A stretch of 64,000 bases of DNA from an uncultured Lachnospiraceae bacterium (GCA_947648875.1 CANSPM010000002.1:1-64000), one strand, 5' to 3'; shown: positions 25,134-33,877, counted from the first letter of the stretch. Notes: generated by a model not told the origin, from the sequence alone. Made by a program: numbers and translations.

Positions 25134-25981
25134 GCAATGTGGACATCTATCACACGTTCACAGAATCCAATGCGGTTTATGGGCTGGGAGCCAGGGCTCT
25201 GGGCCGGGAGTTTTCTTTTCTGGGCCGGGAAGAGAATACCACAAAAGAGGAGTTCATACAGTTTATTAAGGCGCGTTTAGCTGAAGGATATCCCTGTATC
25301 GCGCTGGGGATCATTGGCCCGCCGGAGCCCTGTATTGTGGCCGGTTACGGAGAGAGCGGGGAGAGTCTGCTGGGCTGGAATTTCTTCCAGGAGGACCCGG
25401 AGTATGCGGGCCAGGTCAGCACTGCGGAAAACGGTTATTTTGTCTGTAGGAACTGGTGGGAAAACACGGACACGCAGGCGGTGATGTGTATAGGGCCAGT
25501 GAACGCCCGGGAAGTGTCGTCGCGGGAGATCCTGCAACAGGCGGTAAGCGCTTTGGAGGGGAGAAAGGAGCATTCCTACGCGAAGGGAATATTGGCATAC
25601 GATGCGTGGCGGGAGATGCTTTTGGAAGAGAGTCATTTTGCCAGCGAGGTCTATGACAGCCTGTTCTCCAAGCTGCTGGTACAGAATGATGCCACGCAGT
25701 GTCTGGCGGACGGCAGAAGCCAGGGAGCCAAATATTTGTTGGAACTGGCGGCGAAAGGAGAAGAAGGCAGCGCGAAGCTGGAACAGGCCGCCCGGCATTT
25801 TCAGAAAGTCAGCGTCTGTGCGGAGGAGATGAGCCATCTGATCGGGGACTGGTCCGATATGGACGCCATGTTGAAGCGTCTGGCAGACAGGAAAGTCCGG
25901 GAGGAGCTGGCAGAGCAAATACTCCGTGCCAAGGCAGAGGACGAGGCGGCGCTGTCTTGTCTTAAGGAGTATTTACAATAA
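25106..25981 (+). pseudogene. C-terminal part of broken AraC/BtrH-like regulator
   Basis: This frame begins in mid-domain with LVWNTACWDLSNVDIY and continues with GYPCIALGII, YGESGESLLGWNFFQ and a helical C-terminal region. It resembles the effector half of AraC regulators carrying a BtrH/peptidase-C39-like domain. The beginning of that domain, where a Cys-containing segment is expected, is missing, and the frame differs from the HTH part upstream. A GTG at 25106 could start translation, but no ribosome site is visible. Deletion with frameshift is the simplest reading; reinitiated translation of two chains is the alternative. Confidence 0.6.
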
Positions 25982-26009
25982 AGCATCATATCTTTCTGTT
26001 TACACATGA

Positions 26010-26079
26010 CAATAGAATCCGCGCAGGATGTGGATTCTATTGCTTAAGAGAGGCGGGCGCAAGGTTGCGTCCGCTTTTT
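26010..26079 (+). terminator. Two hairpins after broken regulator
   Basis: An 11-pair perfect stem (CAATAGAATCC at 26010, GGATTCTATTG at 26032) is followed by a second hairpin (GCGGGCGCAA / TTGCGTCCGC, 26053-26074) with TTTTT. A third GCGGG...CCCGC-TTTTT element lies near 26152-26176. The rest of the 25982-26399 gap holds only the LytTR operon promoter. Confidence 0.7.
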
Positions 26080-26307
26080 CGCGAGATGCCTACGGGACGA
26101 GGCTTTGCAGACATTGTTTTTGTGCCGCTTCCACGTTCAGGCAAACCGGCGCGGGTGATTCAATGCGCCCGCTTTTTGTAATGGTCTTTTCTCAATCATA
26201 GTTCTCCGGAACGGATGGGCAGTGACAGGATTATCCCTCTGCGTACTGCATAGGGAAGAGGGCAGTGCCGCTTAAACGGAAAAAAGTGTCACTTGCCCCT
26301 GACGGGC

Positions 26308-26336
26308 TTGTACTCGGGGAGAGTAATTGATACAAT
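26308..26336 (+). promoter_or_regulatory. Promoter of LytTR-DUF3021-ABC operon
   Basis: TTGTAC at 26308, a 17-base spacer and TACAAT at 26331. The preceding TGTCACTTGCCCCTGACGGG contains repeated CTTG steps that could be LytTR sites for autoregulation; this last point is a guess. Confidence 0.6.
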
Positions 26337-26399
26337 AATCTTGTCCGCAGGAAAGACGCGCAGTGATCCGCGTATCTCCCCGGCTGAAAGGAGCCCTGT

Positions 26400-26840
26400 A
26401 TGAAATACACCATAGAGCACATCTCCCAGGGAGAAGACGAAGTGATTCTTCGCTGCCACAGTCCATCGGCGGAGATGGAACAGCTGATCCATTTTCTGGA
26501 GTTCCGGAGCCGGAAGCTGATCGGCAATAAGGACGGCATACGGACGGTGGTGGAACAGCCGAAAATCCTGTATGTGGAAAGCGTGGAGGGAAAGACTTTT
26601 GCCTATACGGAGGCGGAGGTGATTCAGATGGAGCATTCTTTGACACAGATGGAACAGCTGCTGGGGGCAGTCAATTTTTTTCGCTGTAGTAAGTCCGTGA
26701 TCCTGAATATTGATAAGGTCAGGGAATTGAGAAGTCTGGCGTCCAACCGCATTGAAGCCACCATGTGTAACGGGGAGCGCATTATGATCTCCCGGACCTA
26801 TGCGTCGGATTTCCGTAAGCGGCTCAAGGGAGGAAGATAA
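26400..26840 (+). CDS. LytTR-domain DNA-binding regulator
   Basis: A 146-residue regulator with a LytTR domain from about residue 45 to the end (KILYVESVEGKTFAYTEAEV, then FFRCSKSVILNIDKVREL and RIMISRTYASDFRKRL) and no receiver domain. Stand-alone LytTR proteins of this size are typically encoded before a DUF3021 membrane protein and often control the adjacent genes. AAAGGAG lies before the ATG at 26400. It is followed by DUF3021 and an ABC exporter pair in the same direction, so it likely regulates that operon. Confidence 0.9.
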   Translation: MKYTIEHISQGEDEVILRCHSPSAEMEQLIHFLEFRSRKLIGNKDGIRTVVEQPKILYVESVEGKTFAYTEAEVIQMEHSLTQMEQLLGAVNFFRCSKSVILNIDKVRELRSLASNRIEATMCNGERIMISRTYASDFRKRLKGGR

Positions 26841-26992
26841 TCGTCTCGGTGCCGAATGTCCGCTGAAAATGCACGAATGAAAGAATGGGGGACGAAGGGA
26901 TGAAAAATACTGGCTGAAGATTGTCGGGGCAGAGGTCATTTCAGTTGTGGTTTGCGCTATGCGGGGAAGAGTAAAGCAGGGAGGACGGTATC

Positions 26993-27529
26993 GTGAAAAG
27001 CAGAGAAGAAAAAGAGGGAAGAGAGTGGACCAGGTTGTCATTGCTGGAGCGCTATCTGGCGGCGGAAATTGAGATCGAGTTTAAGGCATGTCTCTATTTT
27101 TTCTGTATCCTGTTCTTTTACTCCGTGTACAGACTGATGTGCGGGAGCGGGGAGGCCAGTATCCTCCATATGGGCGAAATGATTGTGCTGACCTATGGAA
27201 TGGGATATTTTCAAAAATATGCGTTGGCGGGTTTTGACGAGGCGGACCGGCTGGGGATCAGGGAGATTGGTTCCCTGCTTCTCTGTGTGGGAATCTATGC
27301 GGCGATCTCTTATTTGTGTGCATGGTTTGACAGGCGCGTTCCGGTCACGGTTATCTACGCGGTTTTTATGGCGCTGGCCTATGTCTGCGGCTATCTGGTC
27401 TATAAGATCAAGCGGGCACTGGACGCAAAGCGTCTGAATGAGGATCTGCGGGCGTTTCAGGGGCGGAATACGATTGATCCCGGTTTGCATGGATCATGGA
27501 GGGAAAGATGGACAATCAAAAGACAGTGA
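26993..27529 (+). CDS. DUF3021 membrane protein
   Basis: A 178-residue protein with four hydrophobic segments between about residues 33 and 140, a cytoplasmic N-terminus and a charged tail. It fits DUF3021, the usual partner of small LytTR regulators, where it is thought to sense or inhibit the regulator at the membrane. A GTG start at 26993 follows GGGAGGACGG. Its last 22 bases overlap the downstream ATPase start at 27508. The function is known only by association. Confidence 0.8.
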   Translation: MKSREEKEGREWTRLSLLERYLAAEIEIEFKACLYFFCILFFYSVYRLMCGSGEASILHMGEMIVLTYGMGYFQKYALAGFDEADRLGIREIGSLLLCVGIYAAISYLCAWFDRRVPVTVIYAVFMALAYVCGYLVYKIKRALDAKRLNEDLRAFQGRNTIDPGLHGSWRERWTIKRQ

Positions 27530-28341
27530 TAGAAATCAGTCATATGACGAAAAAATACGGAAAACACAGGGGGGTGACGGATCTCAGCCTCACTGTGGAG
27601 CAGGGGAAGGTCTTTGGATTTTTGGGTCCCAACGGCGCGGGAAAATCTACTACCATACGGGCGATGCTGGGCTTTATTCGCTTTGACAGCGGACGGATCA
27701 ATCTGTTTGGAAAAGATATCCGCCGACATAGGGAGGAGATTCTGGCCCAGGTGGGATACATGCCGTCGGAGGCTATGTTTTATCCCGCCATGAAAGTCAG
27801 GGAAGTCATTCAATTGGCAGCCCAGGTGCGGGGAGTGGACTGCGGGGAGGAGGGGGAGATGCTCTGCGAACGGTTGCAGGTGGATACGGAGAAGAAAATC
27901 AGGGAACTTTCTCTGGGAAACCGCAAGAAAGTGAGCATTGTCTGCGCCATGCAGCACAGCCCCCGGCTGTTTGTGTTTGACGAGCCCACCAGCGGATTAG
28001 ATCCGCTTATGCAGTCCACATTTTTTTCGCTGGTCCGGGAATATGTGGACCAGGGGGCTACCTGCATGCTGTCCACTCATGTGTTACCGGAGGTGAGGCG
28101 CTACTGCGATCATGTGGCCATTATGAAAGAGGGGGAACTGCAATGTGTTAAGGCGGTAACGGCACTGACAAATGCCGGAGCCAGGCGGATCAAATGGGTG
28201 AGGGACGGCAAGCGGGAGGAGTTTTTGTATGACAGGGATCTGAATGAACTGCACCGGGAGCTGGCGGGACATGATATCACGGAACTGCTGATTGAGGAGC
28301 CCTCTCTGGAGGAGGCTTTTATAGAATATTACAGAACTTAG
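27508..28341 (+). CDS. ABC transporter ATPase, CcmA/DrrA type
   Basis: A 277-residue ATPase: FLGPNGAGKSTTIRAMLGFI Walker A, LSLGNRKKV in place of a standard LSGGQ signature, and LFVFDEPTSGLDPL Walker B. The C-terminal extension after the H-loop is typical of DrrA-like exporters. I start it at 27508, where GGAGGGAAAG is directly upstream, rather than at 27496. It pairs with the permease at 28407 to form a small exporter regulated with the LytTR-DUF3021 genes. The substrate is unknown. Confidence 0.9.
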   Translation: MDNQKTVIEISHMTKKYGKHRGVTDLSLTVEQGKVFGFLGPNGAGKSTTIRAMLGFIRFDSGRINLFGKDIRRHREEILAQVGYMPSEAMFYPAMKVREVIQLAAQVRGVDCGEEGEMLCERLQVDTEKKIRELSLGNRKKVSIVCAMQHSPRLFVFDEPTSGLDPLMQSTFFSLVREYVDQGATCMLSTHVLPEVRRYCDHVAIMKEGELQCVKAVTALTNAGARRIKWVRDGKREEFLYDRDLNELHRELAGHDITELLIEEPSLEEAFIEYYRT

Positions 28342-28406
28342 GCCGTGGCTGTGGCGGAGCGGCATAAGGATAGGATTTGCAGCGAAGCGGCGTTATGGAG
28401 GATGGT

Positions 28407-29195
28407 ATGAGATATATATACGGACATGAGATGAAGCAATATTGGAAAACTTTGCTGTTGTGGGCTGTCTGCGTGGGCGGCATGGGTATGGCCTGCATCC
28501 TTTTATATTCCACCATGCAGGAGGAGATGGCGGCTATGGCGGATAGCTTTGCGGCCATGGGGGGCTTCTCGGCGGCATTCGGAATGGATCAGCTGAGTAT
28601 CGCCACTCTGAAAGGTTTTTTCGCCACGGAGGTGGGGACTATTCACGAACTGGGCGGCGCCATGTTTGCCGCTGTGAGCAGTATGAATATCTTGTCCAAG
28701 GAGGAGGATGGACATACCAGTGAGTTTCTGTTTTCTCTGCCTGTATCCAGGGGAAAGGTGGTTTGGACAAAATGGGGTGCTGTCTGTACAGGGCTGCTCT
28801 TATTCCATCTGATCTGCATGGGATTTTACGGCATGGGTTTTCTGGCGCTTTCGGAGGGTATCCCCGTAAAAGAATGGTTCCTGTACCAGGCCATGCAGCT
28901 TCTTTTGGGGCTGGAACTGGCTGGGATCTGCTTTGCCGCGTCCGCTTTTTCCAGACAGAACAGGCTGGGAGTGGGGCTGGGGCTTGTGCTGCTTCTTTAT
29001 GCCTGCGATCTGGTGAGCAGAGTCGTGCCAAAGATGGAGAAATTGTCTGTTATCAGTCCCTTTGCCTATGCCAACGCATCTGAAATTCTGGGCACCGGAA
29101 AGACGGCGGCGGGGGGCGCTCTGCTGGGCGCGGGAGTGCTGGTCCTGGCGCTTTGGACTGCCTATGTAAAATATACGGGAAAGGATCAGACGTAG
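28407..29195 (+). CDS. ABC-2 type permease
   Basis: A 262-residue protein with about six membrane helices, the first following YGHEMKQYWKTL. The large loop after helix 1 and the SKEEDGHTSEFLFSLPVSRG segment are characteristic of ABC-2 permeases. The ATG at 28407 has GGAGGATGG upstream; it starts 65 bases after its ATPase partner. Together they would export an unknown compound, perhaps an antibiotic or lipid. Confidence 0.85.
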   Translation: MRYIYGHEMKQYWKTLLLWAVCVGGMGMACILLYSTMQEEMAAMADSFAAMGGFSAAFGMDQLSIATLKGFFATEVGTIHELGGAMFAAVSSMNILSKEEDGHTSEFLFSLPVSRGKVVWTKWGAVCTGLLLFHLICMGFYGMGFLALSEGIPVKEWFLYQAMQLLLGLELAGICFAASAFSRQNRLGVGLGLVLLLYACDLVSRVVPKMEKLSVISPFAYANASEILGTGKTAAGGALLGAGVLVLALWTAYVKYTGKDQT

Positions 29196-29344
29196 TGGGG
29201 CGTCACGGCGAGTCGTATGAAAAAGGGTATATCATGGATTCGCCGCAGGAGATCCGGTGTGAGAGAACGGCACAGATATATCCTAACATGACGGAACAGG
29301 CATATATTTAATGGAAGGGGAGCACAAAAATACCATAATATGTA

Positions 29345-29373
29345 TTGCATAATGCCGGGGATGACGATATAAT
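29345..29373 (+). promoter_or_regulatory. Promoter of FliD-like protein gene
   Basis: TTGCAT at 29345, a 17-base spacer and a perfect TATAAT at 29368, with the AGGAGG ribosome site and ATG 56 bases further on. Confidence 0.75.
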
Positions 29374-29428
29374 AAACATAACAGGAAGTTTCTTTAAACA
29401 AGGGTCAAGGATGACAGGAGGTAAAACT

Positions 29429-30661
29429 ATGGGAATCAGTATCAATGTGCCGGCCACAAAGCCAGACTATTCCTCTCTCTTTTCCAGCATAGGGTCAGCC
29501 GCAGGCAATGCCGCTTCCAGCAACTGGCTGGGGGACTACGCAATGATCAAGAACGGCAGCTATGGAAGACTTATGAAGGCTTACTATGCGGATGCGAAGA
29601 GCGACAGTACAGGGCAGTATTCGGGTACGACATCCACCAGTGAAAAACGCAGTAAGACGAACAATGTTCTCGATAGGATTCTGGAGGAGAAGAAGCATCC
29701 GAAGGTTTCCAAGGAGGCGCAGGAGGCAAACGCCAAGCTGACATCGGGACTTTCCACTCTGAAGACGGCTGTATCGGCATTACAGAGCGATAAGACTTAC
29801 ACAGACACAGCCAATGGCGCCAGCGCTGCGGACAAGGTAGTATCCGCGATGAAAGCCTATGTGTCAAACTATAATGAGGTGGTGAGCGCCGCCAAAAACT
29901 CCACATTGGCTAATAAGACGGCATACGTGGCAAATGTTATGAGCACCTCTGCGGCGAATGCGGATAAACTTTCAGAGATCGGACTCACCGTCAATTCAAA
30001 CGGGACGCTTGAACTCGATGAAGCCAAGCTGAAAGCGGCAGGCACCTCCAAAGTGCAGGAGCTTTTCTCTTCCAAAGATATCATGAGTTACGGTTCTACA
30101 GTAGCTTCGCGTCTTCAGTTTGCAGGTGCTTCATCCAGCACAGGCGCGACAGACACAGGAGCCAACACGGCCAAGGGTTCCAGTGCGGCTGCTCTCAAGG
30201 CGGACAGCAAAGCGCTTGCGTCTGACGCTTTATTTGAAAAGGTGAAGGATAAGGATGGCAAAGAGACAGATCAGTACGATGTTGACAAGATCTTGGCTAC
30301 GGCCAAGAGTTTTGTGAGCAACTACAACAATATGTTTACTGTCGCTGAGTCCAGTTCAAACTCCGGTGTATTGGCGAATCTGTCTCATATCAGAGAGACA
30401 ACGGACCGCAATAAGGATATACTGAAACAGTTTGGAATAGATGTGGACGCAAAGGGCAAAATGAAGATTAACGAGGACACGTTCAAAAATGCGGATATGT
30501 CTGAAGTGCAGAAGTTCTTCAAGGATTATGGCTCTTCCATCTCCACCAATGCGTCACTTGTAGACTATTATATGACCACACAGGCCAATGCGACGAACGG
30601 TTATACGGCAACGGGGGAATATAATGTGCAGGGAAGCGCTCGTTATACGGATTTTGTGTAA
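29429..30661 (+). CDS. FliD-like repeat protein without flagellar context
   Basis: A 410-residue helical, Ser/Ala/Thr-rich protein. Two segments resemble the C-terminal region of the flagellar cap FliD: residues about 150-235 (VSNYNEVVSAAK, then LSEIGLTVNSNGTLELDEAK) and about 290-370 (VSNYNNMFTVAE, then LKQFGIDVDAKGKMKINEDT). The same module is thus present twice. No signal peptide is visible and no flagellin, hook or secretion gene lies nearby. It has its own strong promoter, an AGGAGG site and a terminator, suggesting abundant single-gene expression. It may be a surface or flagellum-associated protein; the true role is unknown. Confidence 0.7.
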   Translation: MGISINVPATKPDYSSLFSSIGSAAGNAASSNWLGDYAMIKNGSYGRLMKAYYADAKSDSTGQYSGTTSTSEKRSKTNNVLDRILEEKKHPKVSKEAQEANAKLTSGLSTLKTAVSALQSDKTYTDTANGASAADKVVSAMKAYVSNYNEVVSAAKNSTLANKTAYVANVMSTSAANADKLSEIGLTVNSNGTLELDEAKLKAAGTSKVQELFSSKDIMSYGSTVASRLQFAGASSSTGATDTGANTAKGSSAAALKADSKALASDALFEKVKDKDGKETDQYDVDKILATAKSFVSNYNNMFTVAESSSNSGVLANLSHIRETTDRNKDILKQFGIDVDAKGKMKINEDTFKNADMSEVQKFFKDYGSSISTNASLVDYYMTTQANATNGYTATGEYNVQGSARYTDFV

Positions 30662-30687
30662 TCTCACTAAGGCAGTTTAGAGGTTAA

Positions 30688-30735
30688 GGGATGCAAATTG
30701 ACTCATGTTTTATTGGGTGATTTGCATCCCTTTTT
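30688..30735 (+). terminator. Terminator after FliD-like gene
   Basis: Perfect 11-pair stem (GGGATGCAAAT with ATTTGCATCCC) around a 21-base loop, followed by TTTTT. Confidence 0.85.
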
Positions 30736-30809
30736 GCTTCTGCCAGTGCTAGGTGAAGGTAGGCACCAGGAAGTATGCATGTAAAGTGTAATAGAAAGGA
30801 TAAGGAGAT

Positions 30810-31667
30810 ATGCGTTTACAGGACAGAATAATTATGCCCCCTCTCTGGTTGGCTTTTCCAGAGATTCAGAGATATTCCATCGGCTGGCGCATGGGTTATG
30901 GGGAAGATTACAGGTATAGGTTCTGGAATTGGATGGAGACATTGTCCGGTGAGGAACGGAGGGAGTATAGGGATCTGTTTCCGGAACCGGTCACATGGAA
31001 GGGCTGGTGGGAGGATGAGGACACCTGTGAAGTGTTCGCCCAGGGCGATTTCTGTATGCCTTTATGGCAACCGTCAGGAGTGCCGAAATATACCCGCGCC
31101 TGGCTTGAGCAGGAGAGCGGACAGCAAGAGTTCTGTCTGTTTTGGGGGCATCGGCCATCCAGGGACGGCGGTATCACGCAGACATGTCTCAGCCAATGGT
31201 GGATGGAAGAGTTTTGGGTTGTCGTCCGCAAATACTGTTGTATGGAACAGTATATGATGGAAAAGAAAGCGGAATTATTTGGAGATGAGCAAATCAGAAC
31301 ACAGATTATGGAAAGCCATACCCCGGATCAGTTTAAGGCTCTGGGCCGCAAAGTTCAGGGTTTTAAACAGGAACTTTGGGACAGGGCCAAAGTTTCCATT
31401 GTGCTCAACGGAAACTGGTGTAAATTCAGCCAAAACCGGAGACTGCGGGATTTTTTGCTCTCGACGGGCGACCGTGTCCTTGTGGAGGCCAGCCCCTACG
31501 ATACGATCTGGGGAATCGGGCTTTCCGCAGACGCGCCGGACGCGCAAAATCCATGGAAATGGCGTGGACAGAATCTGTTGGGCTTTGCTCTGATGGAGGT
31601 GAGGGACGAACTTCGCAGAGTCACAAAGAACGAGTGTCTGTGTGATTTCAGCCTGGCAGAGCGATAA
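30810..31667 (+). CDS. NADAR-family protein with extra N-terminal domain
   Basis: The C-terminal half (about 135-280) matches the NADAR/YbiA fold: CMEQYMMEKKAELFGD, FKALGRKVQGF, VLNGNWCKFSQN, LVEASPYDTIWGIG and the final NLLGFALMEVRDEL. NADAR enzymes are N-glycosidases; family members act on riboflavin intermediates (YbiA) or remove ADP-ribose from guanine in DNA (DarG-type antitoxin). The N-terminal 130 residues are Trp-rich, resemble part of a SMI1/DUF-like domain, and are not present in YbiA. No DarT-like toxin gene is adjacent. Transcribed alone; the substrate is undecided. Confidence 0.85.
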   Translation: MRLQDRIIMPPLWLAFPEIQRYSIGWRMGYGEDYRYRFWNWMETLSGEERREYRDLFPEPVTWKGWWEDEDTCEVFAQGDFCMPLWQPSGVPKYTRAWLEQESGQQEFCLFWGHRPSRDGGITQTCLSQWWMEEFWVVVRKYCCMEQYMMEKKAELFGDEQIRTQIMESHTPDQFKALGRKVQGFKQELWDRAKVSIVLNGNWCKFSQNRRLRDFLLSTGDRVLVEASPYDTIWGIGLSADAPDAQNPWKWRGQNLLGFALMEVRDELRRVTKNECLCDFSLAER

Positions 31668-31881
31668 TGTACTGGTGATAAACAGGCAGATATTGGAAGG
31701 AGCTTCCAAGGCACTCCAGTGCGGATCGGGTACAGCGCCTGTGGCGGCATCTCATGGAGATTGTTCCGGCGGTGAGAGGAGTAGCAGGCAGTGAACCGGA
31801 TAAATGTGGGCACAGATCATTTGCGAAATGGCTCAGGCGTGTCATACCCTGAAGAGATTTGCGAAAAAACGAAACACGCAG

Positions 31882-31910
31882 TTGTTGTGTCATGGAAAAC
31901 ATGATAAACT
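31882..31910 (+). promoter_or_regulatory. Putative promoter of small ORF
   Basis: TTGTTG at 31882, a 17-base spacer and TAAACT at 31905, 42 bases before the small ORF at 31952. The rest of 31668-31951 shows no supported gene. Confidence 0.45.
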
Positions 31911-31951
31911 ATATGGGGCAGTAGATGTGTATGTGAAAAGGGTGAGACAGG

Positions 31952-32131
31952 ATGATGGAGGGCATCTATCTTTACAGAAATAAAATAGATTACGGACGCT
32001 ATAATGGGAGTCAGACATCCGGTTGGATGTGTGTTTCGGGGGCCAAACTTATGGCATGGATTCTAAGTAACGGTTTTTATGCGGATGGTCTTCCCTTACA
32101 GAGTAGAAAAGAGCAGGAATGGAAAGACTGA
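31952..32131 (+). CDS. Small hypothetical protein, 59 residues
   Basis: A 59-codon frame with a double ATG start (31952, 31955), a GGTGAGACAGG sequence just upstream and a promoter-like sequence further up. It encodes MEGIYLYRNKIDYGRYNGSQ, a short hydrophobic middle (AKLMAWILSNGFYA) and a charged end. A terminator hairpin overlaps its last codons. I do not recognise the family; it could be a genuine small protein or the start of a decayed gene. Confidence 0.4.
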   Translation: MMEGIYLYRNKIDYGRYNGSQTSGWMCVSGAKLMAWILSNGFYADGLPLQSRKEQEWKD

Positions 32132-32143
32132 TCCCTGCTCTTT
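32111..32143 (+). terminator. Terminator overlapping small ORF end
   Basis: GAGCAGG (32111-32117) pairs with CCTGCTC (32134-32140), followed by TTT. It separates the small ORF from the thioesterase gene. Confidence 0.55.
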
Positions 32144-32209
32144 CCGGAAAGAATTATGGGGAGCAGGAGAAAATATTGCTGTTATAATGCAAGGGAAAGG
32201 AACAAGGAA

Positions 32210-32605
32210 ATGACGCGATTGGAAGAGGCAAGGGAATTTTTTAAGGCGGATGTGTTTGCCACACAGACCACGGGGATAGTTATAGAGGAAGTGGCGGACG
32301 GATATGCCCGTTGTAGTCTGGAGACGGAGGAAAAGCATATGGCAGCCCATCATCATGTGATGGGGGGCGCATTGTTCACCATGGCGGATTTTGCGTTCGC
32401 GGTGGCTGCCAATCCGCCCGGACAGATGACAGTGACCGCCAACAGTAATATCAGCTATATCAGTATGCCCAAGGATGTCAGGCTGGTTGCGGAGTGCAGG
32501 CAGATTAAGGACGGCAGACGGGCCTGCTATTATGAGACTCGAATCACGGACGGGCAGGGCAATCTGGTGGCGGTGGTGACGGCCATGGGAATGCATATGA
32601 ACTGA
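32210..32605 (+). CDS. PaaI-like hotdog-fold thioesterase
   Basis: A 131-residue single hotdog domain. HHHVMGGALFTMADFAFAVA carries the central-helix motif with its catalytic-site acidic residue, and TVTANSNISYISM is the typical following strand. Such enzymes hydrolyse acyl-CoA thioesters such as phenylacetyl- or hydroxybenzoyl-CoA. The ATG at 32210 has AAGGAACAAGGAA upstream; the frame opens at 32156, but there without a site. The preferred acyl group cannot be told. Confidence 0.85.
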   Translation: MTRLEEAREFFKADVFATQTTGIVIEEVADGYARCSLETEEKHMAAHHHVMGGALFTMADFAFAVAANPPGQMTVTANSNISYISMPKDVRLVAECRQIKDGRRACYYETRITDGQGNLVAVVTAMGMHMN

Positions 32606-32680
32606 GGGCTTCCATGGGAGTATTGTATTGTCAAAAACAGAAACGCAGGACGGCATCATCCTCCTGTGTGAAGGAGAGTT

Positions 32681-33877
32681 ATGGGTTATATTACAACATA
32701 CACAGGTAAACATTTTGATCCCGCATGTCCGGAGAGTGAGAAGATTGATATTCGGGATATCGCGCATGCCCTGTCTCTCACCTGTAGGGGAAACGGACAG
32801 GTGAAGACTTTTTTCTCTGTGGGGCAACATTGTATACACTGCGCTTTGGAAGCGGAGGCCAGAGGGTATGGAAGCAGACTGGCGCTGGCCTGTCTGTTGC
32901 ACGACGCCAGCGAATGCTATATGTCGGATGTGCCCAGGCCGGTGAAACTGACCATGCCACAGTACAAAGCTGTGGAGGAGAGGCTGCTGGAGCAGATCTA
33001 TGGCAAGTATCTGGGAGAGGGGCTGACAGACGAAGAAGAGAAGCAGGTAAAACAGATTGACAAAGATATGCTGTATTATGATCTGCTACACCTCCTCAAT
33101 GAAAAAACAAAGCAGGATGCTCCCGTGATGGCTACGGATTTTTCATACGAGGTACTTCCTTTTGAACAGGTGGAGAGGCGGTATCTGGAGTTGTACGCGC
33201 GTTTGAGAGAGACGGCTTTGGAGGAGCGTATATTTTCCAATGACACTTTCGCCATTTATTACAATCGGGACTGTGAGGAACTGGTGGGAGAGATATCCGA
33301 TACTCTCCTCTGGAATATGGAGAAAGTCATGGACTTTTTTCGGCTTAAGAAGCCGGAGAAAAAAATCCATGTAGTCCTTTATACGGACAGGGATGTTTAC
33401 AGCGCTCATGTAAAGGAATGCGGGCAGGATTATTATGAGTGGATGGTCGCGGATACCTTCGACGGCAGGATCAATGCGCTGTCTCTGAAGGAGTGTCGCC
33501 GCAGCGCTTTCCATGCCCAGATGGACAGGGAAGCATACGCCCGGCTCATTGTCCATGAGTTTGTACATATCTGCCAGCAACAGGTGGAACCGGACTGCGA
33601 CGGATGCGTATGGTTCTGGGAGGCGTTGGCCACCAATCTGTCGGGTCAGATTATGGCTCCGGTGGAAATATGCTGTAGCCGGGAGGAATTGATGTATCAT
33701 TATGAGAGCCTGCCTGATGCGTATGCCATATCGTACCGGCTGGGAAAATATATGTTGGAGCAACTGCCCTATGAGCAGATCTACGACTATATCCGAAATC
33801 CCGAGACGCTCCGGCAGGATACGGGAAAAATATTGGAACAGGCAGGGGGGCAGGCGAAACAGGCAAATCCGGTATAG
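32681..33877 (+). CDS. HD phosphohydrolase fused to a gluzincin-like metallopeptidase
   Basis: A 398-residue two-domain protein. Residues 1-175 form an HD domain of the YfbR/5'-nucleotidase kind (H50 or H53, HD at 74-75, IDKD at 126-129), expected to hydrolyse nucleoside monophosphates. Residues 185-390 form a zinc-peptidase-like domain: HEFVHICQQ (292-300) is an HExxH site and WFWEALATNL supplies a possible third ligand, Glu314, as in peptidase-MA-like gluzincins. There is no signal peptide, so it acts in the cytoplasm. The combination is unusual. GAAGGAGAG precedes the ATG. Confidence 0.8.
   Translation: MGYITTYTGKHFDPACPESEKIDIRDIAHALSLTCRGNGQVKTFFSVGQHCIHCALEAEARGYGSRLALACLLHDASECYMSDVPRPVKLTMPQYKAVEERLLEQIYGKYLGEGLTDEEEKQVKQIDKDMLYYDLLHLLNEKTKQDAPVMATDFSYEVLPFEQVERRYLELYARLRETALEERIFSNDTFAIYYNRDCEELVGEISDTLLWNMEKVMDFFRLKKPEKKIHVVLYTDRDVYSAHVKECGQDYYEWMVADTFDGRINALSLKECRRSAFHAQMDREAYARLIVHEFVHICQQQVEPDCDGCVWFWEALATNLSGQIMAPVEICCSREELMYHYESLPDAYAISYRLGKYMLEQLPYEQIYDYIRNPETLRQDTGKILEQAGGQAKQANPV

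Noticed and set aside
29429..30661. Start of a flagellar gene cluster
   Set aside because: Only a FliD-like module is seen; neighbours are an ABC permease and a NADAR gene.
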